Shown here: one piece after another, positions 60,611 through 64,000 of the stretch
Layout of the letters: every line of letters begins with the position of its first letter
How positions within the stretch are numbered: the stretch's first letter is position 1
Assembly: GCF_022761125.1 (NCBI RefSeq)
Contig: NZ_JAKWJR010000002.1
Location: forward strand, 248,001-312,000
Length of the DNA stretch: 64,000 nt
Source of the DNA: Nocardioides sp. SR21
Lineage (GTDB): Bacteria > Actinomycetota > Actinomycetes > Propionibacteriales > Nocardioidaceae
Direction of reading: 5' to 3'
Position numbers and translations under genes: made by a program
Notes under the pieces: model-generated
The model's database searches: none
What the model was told of the DNA's origin: nothing
The model's input: only the letters and a program-made list of their open reading frames with translations

Positions 60611-60837
60611 TTTGACGCCTCGTTGCACAGGAGCAAGACGGACGCGACTCGATACATGAAGGCGGCGGAGTGATGCTGCCGCTGTCGCGGCGGAGTGGGC
60701 GTCTCCGACGCGTGCTCGGCGGCTGGGTCGCGCCGCCGGCGCGGCGGCGTTACTTGCTGCCCGGTTGGCGCCGTGCCTACGTGGATCCGCAGTTGGTGGG
60801 TGGTCGACCGCCTCGTGTCGGAGGAGGCTGTGATCGG

Positions 60838-60866
60838 GCAACCTTTTCGTGTCTTCGACGCGTCTT
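60838..60866 (+). promoter_or_regulatory. ECF-sigma-type promoter (probable autoregulation)
   Basis: GCAACC (60838-60843) and CGTCTT (60861-60866) are separated by 17 bases, a layout like autoregulated promoters of SigE-family ECF sigma factors (AAC-type -35, CGTC-type -10). It lies 60 bases before the sigma gene. Confidence 0.55.
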
Positions 60867-60926
60867 GGTAGGGATGTCAGCACCCCGGTCGGCATCCGAG
60901 CCCAGCTAGCCGAGGGTCGTGGTCGT

Positions 60927-61433
60927 ATGGCGGAGGAATCGGAATTCAACGAGTTCGTCGCCGCGCGGTCTCAGGCCCTGGTGCGGTCGGCGTACCTGCT
61001 GACTCAGGACGAAGGCAGGGCTGAGGACTTAGTGCAGACCGCACTCACCAAGGCCTGGTTCGCGTGGAGTCGCATCGACGACCCAGAGGCGTACGTTCGC
61101 CGGATCATGGTCACCACGTCCGCATCGTGGTGGCGTCGCCGCTGGATACGGGAGAGTCCGACCGACGAGCCACCTGCGCAGCTACGTGATTCGGGAGGTT
61201 CTGAGGCCACCGCTGACGAGGGGCAGGACCTGTGGACCGCGATCGGACGATTGCCTCGCCGGCAGCGCGCGGTCGTGGTCCTGCGCTACCTGGAGGACCG
61301 CACCGAGACCGACACTGCACAGTTGCTCGGCTGCTCTGTAGGGACGGTCAAGAGCCAATGCGCGAAGGCGCTGGCCAAGCTCAGGTTGGACACCGCACTG
61401 GCGCCTGCCTCGGATGAAGGGAGCGTGTCATGA
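60927..61433 (+). CDS. ECF RNA polymerase sigma factor, SigE family
   Basis: 168 residues from ATG 60927. Region 2: FVAARSQALVRSAYLLTQDEGRAEDLVQTALTKAWFAWSRI; region 4: LPRRQRAVVVLRYLEDRTETDTAQLLGCSVGTVKSQCAKALAKLR. It is the short SigE-type of actinobacteria that is usually encoded with a membrane partner, as here (ATGA overlap with the next gene). It carries a TTA leucine codon at 61029-61031 (residue 35), rare in such genomes and possibly limiting translation. It probably directs transcription from the GCAACC/CGTCTT promoter upstream. Confidence 0.92.
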   Translation: MAEESEFNEFVAARSQALVRSAYLLTQDEGRAEDLVQTALTKAWFAWSRIDDPEAYVRRIMVTTSASWWRRRWIRESPTDEPPAQLRDSGGSEATADEGQDLWTAIGRLPRRQRAVVVLRYLEDRTETDTAQLLGCSVGTVKSQCAKALAKLRLDTALAPASDEGSVS

Positions 61434-62371
61434 ACGGCGAAGACCTCAAGTTCCTGGCCGAGCGCTCCTGGACCCTCGAGGACCGGACCCCCGAGCGCCT
61501 CGTTGACGTACACCACCGCATCGCGGCCCACCGGCGGCGGAGAGCCGCCACGGCGCTGGCGACGGTAGCCGTGGTCCTGGTGGTGCTGGCCCTCGGTATC
61601 GCCCTGGCCACCACGGGGACCACTGGGGACATCCCTGACCCGGCCCCGACGCCCACACCGGCACCGAACTCGGCGCCGATCAAGCCAGCTGAGGGGACGT
61701 GCTGGGCCGTGCCCGCCAAGCTGGTTGTCGACCCGGACCACTGGGTGGACGACTCGGACCAGGTGTCCTGCGACCAGAAGCACACGACACAGACCGCGGC
61801 CGTGCTGGTGTTGGACGAGCCGACGATCGAGGATGCACAGAGGCGGATCGACCCGTGCGAGGGGTACGTACTCCGGTACGTCGGTGTCAGCCAGGACTCC
61901 TGGATCCCGTGGAGCTGGGTTGCGTTCCTGCCCTCCCAGGAGGAGATCGATGACGGCGCGTCCTGGGTCCGCTGCGACCTGGTGTTCCCCACTACGTGGG
62001 AGTACGCCGGCGCCCACGCGACCACCGGGAGCGGCGCTGGCATCGCCGACAACCCGCCGACCGACCGCTGGGGCTGCTTCAACACGCTGCCCACCGACAA
62101 GACCGACCAGCCCTACGTGCCGTGCGACAATCCACACGTCTACGAGGCGACGGGGACGCCCACCTTCATCGACGGGCTCACCGCCTATCCATCCGTAAGC
62201 GACCTCGAGACTGCGACCGACGAGCAGTGCCTCCCAACCGTTCCCGATAAGTTCCAGGGCATGGCCATCACCGCCGCCTGGAGCCCTCGCTCGACCTTCA
62301 CCCCGGGCGGCAGCGTCCTTGGAGCGTGCTTCGCCTACAACTCCGACAGGTCACCACTTCCCGCCAGGTGA
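61430..62371 (+). CDS. Membrane protein with septum-formation-like domain, probable anti-sigma partner
   Basis: 313 residues; ATG overlaps the sigma stop. A cytosolic N-terminus of about 38 residues (LKFLAERSWTLEDRTPERLVDVHHRI) is followed by one membrane segment (about 40-60), a Pro/Thr linker and an outer domain with seven Cys (CWAVP, VSCDQKHTTQT, DPCEGY, RCDLV, WGCF, VPCDNPHVYEATG) that resembles the Septum_form domain. The layout suggests sigma binding inside and signal sensing outside (inference); no zinc-type anti-sigma motif HxxxCxxC is present. Confidence 0.78.
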   Translation: MNGEDLKFLAERSWTLEDRTPERLVDVHHRIAAHRRRRAATALATVAVVLVVLALGIALATTGTTGDIPDPAPTPTPAPNSAPIKPAEGTCWAVPAKLVVDPDHWVDDSDQVSCDQKHTTQTAAVLVLDEPTIEDAQRRIDPCEGYVLRYVGVSQDSWIPWSWVAFLPSQEEIDDGASWVRCDLVFPTTWEYAGAHATTGSGAGIADNPPTDRWGCFNTLPTDKTDQPYVPCDNPHVYEATGTPTFIDGLTAYPSVSDLETATDEQCLPTVPDKFQGMAITAAWSPRSTFTPGGSVLGACFAYNSDRSPLPAR

Positions 62372-62805
62372 GGACGTGCAGAGGAACATGGCCAGGAACC
62401 CGGCTCGAGAAATCTGGCAATCGGCGTTCACGCAACACAGGTGCGTGGAGCGCGGGAGTCCTCCCGCCGTCAGGTCGGCGGCCAACCGGCGTACCACCAC
62501 CGCATCCAGCGACGAAATGCACAAGAGCGGCTACTGGACGATTCCGGTAGGACCGGTGTCCGGCCAGACTCGGTCCAGGTGGTCGGCGGGGCGCAGGCTC
62601 GGCTCGATGCTCAGAATGGCGCTCTTGCGGAGGGATGGTCACGCAGGTGTGATGCCGCGACGTGCACTGTCTCGGGTTCTCTCGCCCTTGGCAGTTGTGG
62701 CCAGGGTCCTTGTGTCCGTGTGGGCACCCCCGCCCAACCCTTGTGGTCGGGACTGCGCGTGGGTTTGATTGTGCGGACAGTATCTGGGAGCCAGCAGGGG
62801 GAAAA
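62372..62805. other. 434-bp region without recognisable gene
   Basis: Open frames here overlap on several frames and none gives a recognisable protein, ribosome-binding site or domain. It may include the promoter of the methyltransferase gene and possibly a decayed gene. I see no strong repeat or terminator. Confidence 0.5.
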
Positions 62806-63744
62806 GTGTTCGCCGACGACTACCCGCGGTTCATCGAACTCAGCGAGTCCACTCCGGAATGGCAGGACCACCGGCCAAACCGACGCAGCGCCAGCGAGCA
62901 ACGGAGCCGCATGAATGAGCGCTACGAGGCGCTGTTCGCCAGCAACCGAGACATCCTCGAGGGGGCGCGGGTGCTCGATCTCGCCAGCCACGATGGGCGA
63001 TACTCGTTCGCCGCGCTGAAGACCGGGGCTGCGCACGTAACTGGGGTTGAGGTCAGGCAGAGTCTCATCGACAGGGCTCAGGAGGCATTCGCCTTCTACG
63101 GCCAGGATCCGGCGACCTACCGCTTCGTGTGCGGCGACATGTTCGAGGTACTGGCCCGGGAGAAGTTCGACGTCGACGTGGTGCTGTGCTTCGGGTTCCT
63201 CTATCACACCTACCGGCACACGGAATTGATGTACCGCCTCCACAACCTGGCACCACGGCACCTGATCGTCGACACGATGGTCACCCGTGAGACGCGGCGG
63301 ACCCTCAAAGTGATTCGCGAACGTGACGTCGAGGACATCCGCAGTGCGGCCCAGGATGCCTGGGCAGTGCGTCAGGTGCTGGTGCTGCGGCCCTCGGTGC
63401 CTGCGCTGCGGATGCTGCTGCGCTCCTATGGCTTCGAGATCGAATCCATGTACGACTGGAAGGGCAGGCTGAACGGCCGGCCGCCCGTGCCTGGTGTCGA
63501 CGGCTACGCGAAGGGCACGCGAGTGAGCCTGAGGTGCCGCTCCCGCGAACCGGCGATCACGCCCGGATGGGAGCGGGTGGCTACTCTTCCGACCGCGGTC
63601 GGCCCCCGGCCCCACAAGGGCGGGCGCAAACCGAGCCCGACACCACCCCCCGCGCAGTCGGCCGGTGAGTGGCGCGAACGGGTCAACAAGATGCTGGCCA
63701 AAGCCACTGGTTACGAATTGCGGCGCGCTTCCACCAAGCGTTGA
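62806..63744 (+). CDS. SAM-dependent class I methyltransferase
   Basis: 312 residues from GTG 62806 behind AGGGGGAAAA; the frame is open farther upstream but without a good start. Motif I: ARVLDLASHDGRYSFAALKTGAAHVTGVEVR (Gly-rich SAM loop, acidic Glu at strand 2 end), then DVDVVLCFGFLYHTYRHTELMYRL and LVLRPSVPALRMLLRSYGFEIESMYDW. The C-terminal 70 residues are Pro/Arg/Lys-rich and probably disordered. The pattern is like CmoB/DUF1698-type or glycan-linked methyltransferases. Target unknown. Confidence 0.8.
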   Translation: MFADDYPRFIELSESTPEWQDHRPNRRSASEQRSRMNERYEALFASNRDILEGARVLDLASHDGRYSFAALKTGAAHVTGVEVRQSLIDRAQEAFAFYGQDPATYRFVCGDMFEVLAREKFDVDVVLCFGFLYHTYRHTELMYRLHNLAPRHLIVDTMVTRETRRTLKVIRERDVEDIRSAAQDAWAVRQVLVLRPSVPALRMLLRSYGFEIESMYDWKGRLNGRPPVPGVDGYAKGTRVSLRCRSREPAITPGWERVATLPTAVGPRPHKGGRKPSPTPPPAQSAGEWRERVNKMLAKATGYELRRASTKR

Positions 63745-63785
63745 CGGTGGCCGGGCTTCTTTCTGGCCGAACTGACGCGGCGCGC

Positions 63786-64000
63786 TCAGTCGTCGCCCAC
63801 GTCCCCGATCGTCGTGTCCGACCCGACGGAGGCGTCGACGTGCACGGTGACGCCGTCGGGGACGACGCCGTGCAGCGCGTCCAGCAGGCTGTCGTACGAC
63901 GGCAGGTCGCCGGTGTGGCGGACGCTGATGTGGACGTCGGTGAGCGAGGTGAAGTCGACGCCGGTGACCGAGGCGTCGGGGGTGGGGGCGAGCCACTGCT
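63786..64000 (-). CDS. C-terminal end of an unidentified gene running off the right edge
   Basis: The minus strand is open from the window edge to a TGA at 63786-63788, giving 70 residues with normal actinobacterial codon use: QWLAPTPDASVTGVDFTSLT at the start, VRHTGDLPSYDSLLDAL in the middle and an acidic GDVGDD end. It reads as a beta-alpha repeat but I recognise no family. The start lies outside the window, so the frame has no visible start codon. Confidence 0.6.
   Translation of the reverse strand, partial: QWLAPTPDASVTGVDFTSLTDVHISVRHTGDLPSYDSLLDALHGVVPDGVTVHVDASVGSDTTIGDVGDD

Larger units (their letters stand above)
60516..60926. other. 411-bp intergenic region with hairpin and ECF-type promoter
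   Basis: No convincing gene. It holds the region upstream of the leftward lysozyme gene, including a perfect 9-base-pair inverted repeat (60585-60610), and the promoter of the sigma factor gene (60838-60866). Arg-rich open frames here look like chance. Confidence 0.6.

Noticed and set aside
62319..62768. 149-residue open frame in the gap before the methyltransferase
   Set aside because: It overlaps the end of the membrane-partner gene, has no ribosome-binding site and shows no domain; several other frames are equally open.
1..64000. tRNA, rRNA, CRISPR array, insertion sequence, integrase or attachment site
   Set aside because: None was recognised by reading both strands; a tRNAscan/Infernal and IS search would be needed to exclude small RNAs fully.

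Overview
The window is very GC-rich DNA with G/C-ending codons, frequent GTG/TTG starts, ATGA/TGATG gene overlaps, an F420-type luciferase-like oxidoreductase, LPXTG proteins and an IdeR-type iron box. This points to an actinobacterium, most like the Nocardioides/Nocardioidaceae group (inferred from gene style, not from a marker gene). I see no rRNA, tRNA, CRISPR array, IS element or phage integrase.

Layout. 1-5.2 kb: the 3' part of a fused branched-chain-type ABC permease/ATPase, then four secreted proteins, two with LPQTG wall-sorting signals and three sharing a repeated Cys-paired domain; two strong hairpin terminators close the block. 5.2-18.4 kb: a catabolic island. Leftward are a red-chlorophyll-catabolite-reductase-like protein and an NAD-binding reductase. 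Rightward is a tightly overlapping run: ABM monooxygenase, alpha/beta hydrolase, MaoC, F420-type oxidoreductase, CoA-transferase, MmgE/PrpD, double RidA, two hot-dog dehydratases, thiolase-like/DUF35 pair, acyl-CoA dehydrogenase, CitE-like lyase and SDR. 18.4-21.2 kb: a glycan synthase operon. 21.2-25.2 kb: SGNH hydrolase, two small proteins and a secreted CocE/S15 hydrolase.

25.2-37.8 kb: a second catabolic block (hydantoinase-like amidohydrolase, MmgE/PrpD, cyclase, CoA-transferase, flavoprotein; AMP-ligase, His-rich cupin, membrane protein; DsbA-like protein) interrupted by an orphan histidine kinase. 37.9-41.2 kb: efeUOB iron uptake behind an IdeR-type box. 41.2-53.9 kb: mostly single genes (acetyltransferases, ABC-F, serA, MFS pump, D-aminoacylase-like enzyme, HNH protein, chemoreceptor, arylamine N-acetyltransferase). 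53.9-55.1 kb: a Dabb protein and a maleate-isomerase-like protein behind a promoter resembling those of the catabolic blocks. 55.1-64 kb: accessory-looking DNA with ELWxxDGT repeat protein, lipoprotein, a modular peptidoglycan hydrolase, an ECF sigma factor with a membrane partner, a methyltransferase and one partial gene.

How it fits together. The two catabolic blocks and the maleate-isomerase-like pair share AT-rich promoter boxes and complementary chemistry: reduction or oxidation of a ring compound, opening of a cyclic imide/amide, cis-trans isomerisation, CoA activation, hydration/dehydrogenation, and C-C cleavage by CitE-like and Ltp2-like lyases. The substrate is unknown; a tetrapyrrole/bilin fragment or another N-heterocycle is my inference from the RCCR-like and amidohydrolase genes. 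No classical one-component regulator (TetR, GntR, IclR, LysR) for these operons is visible in the window.
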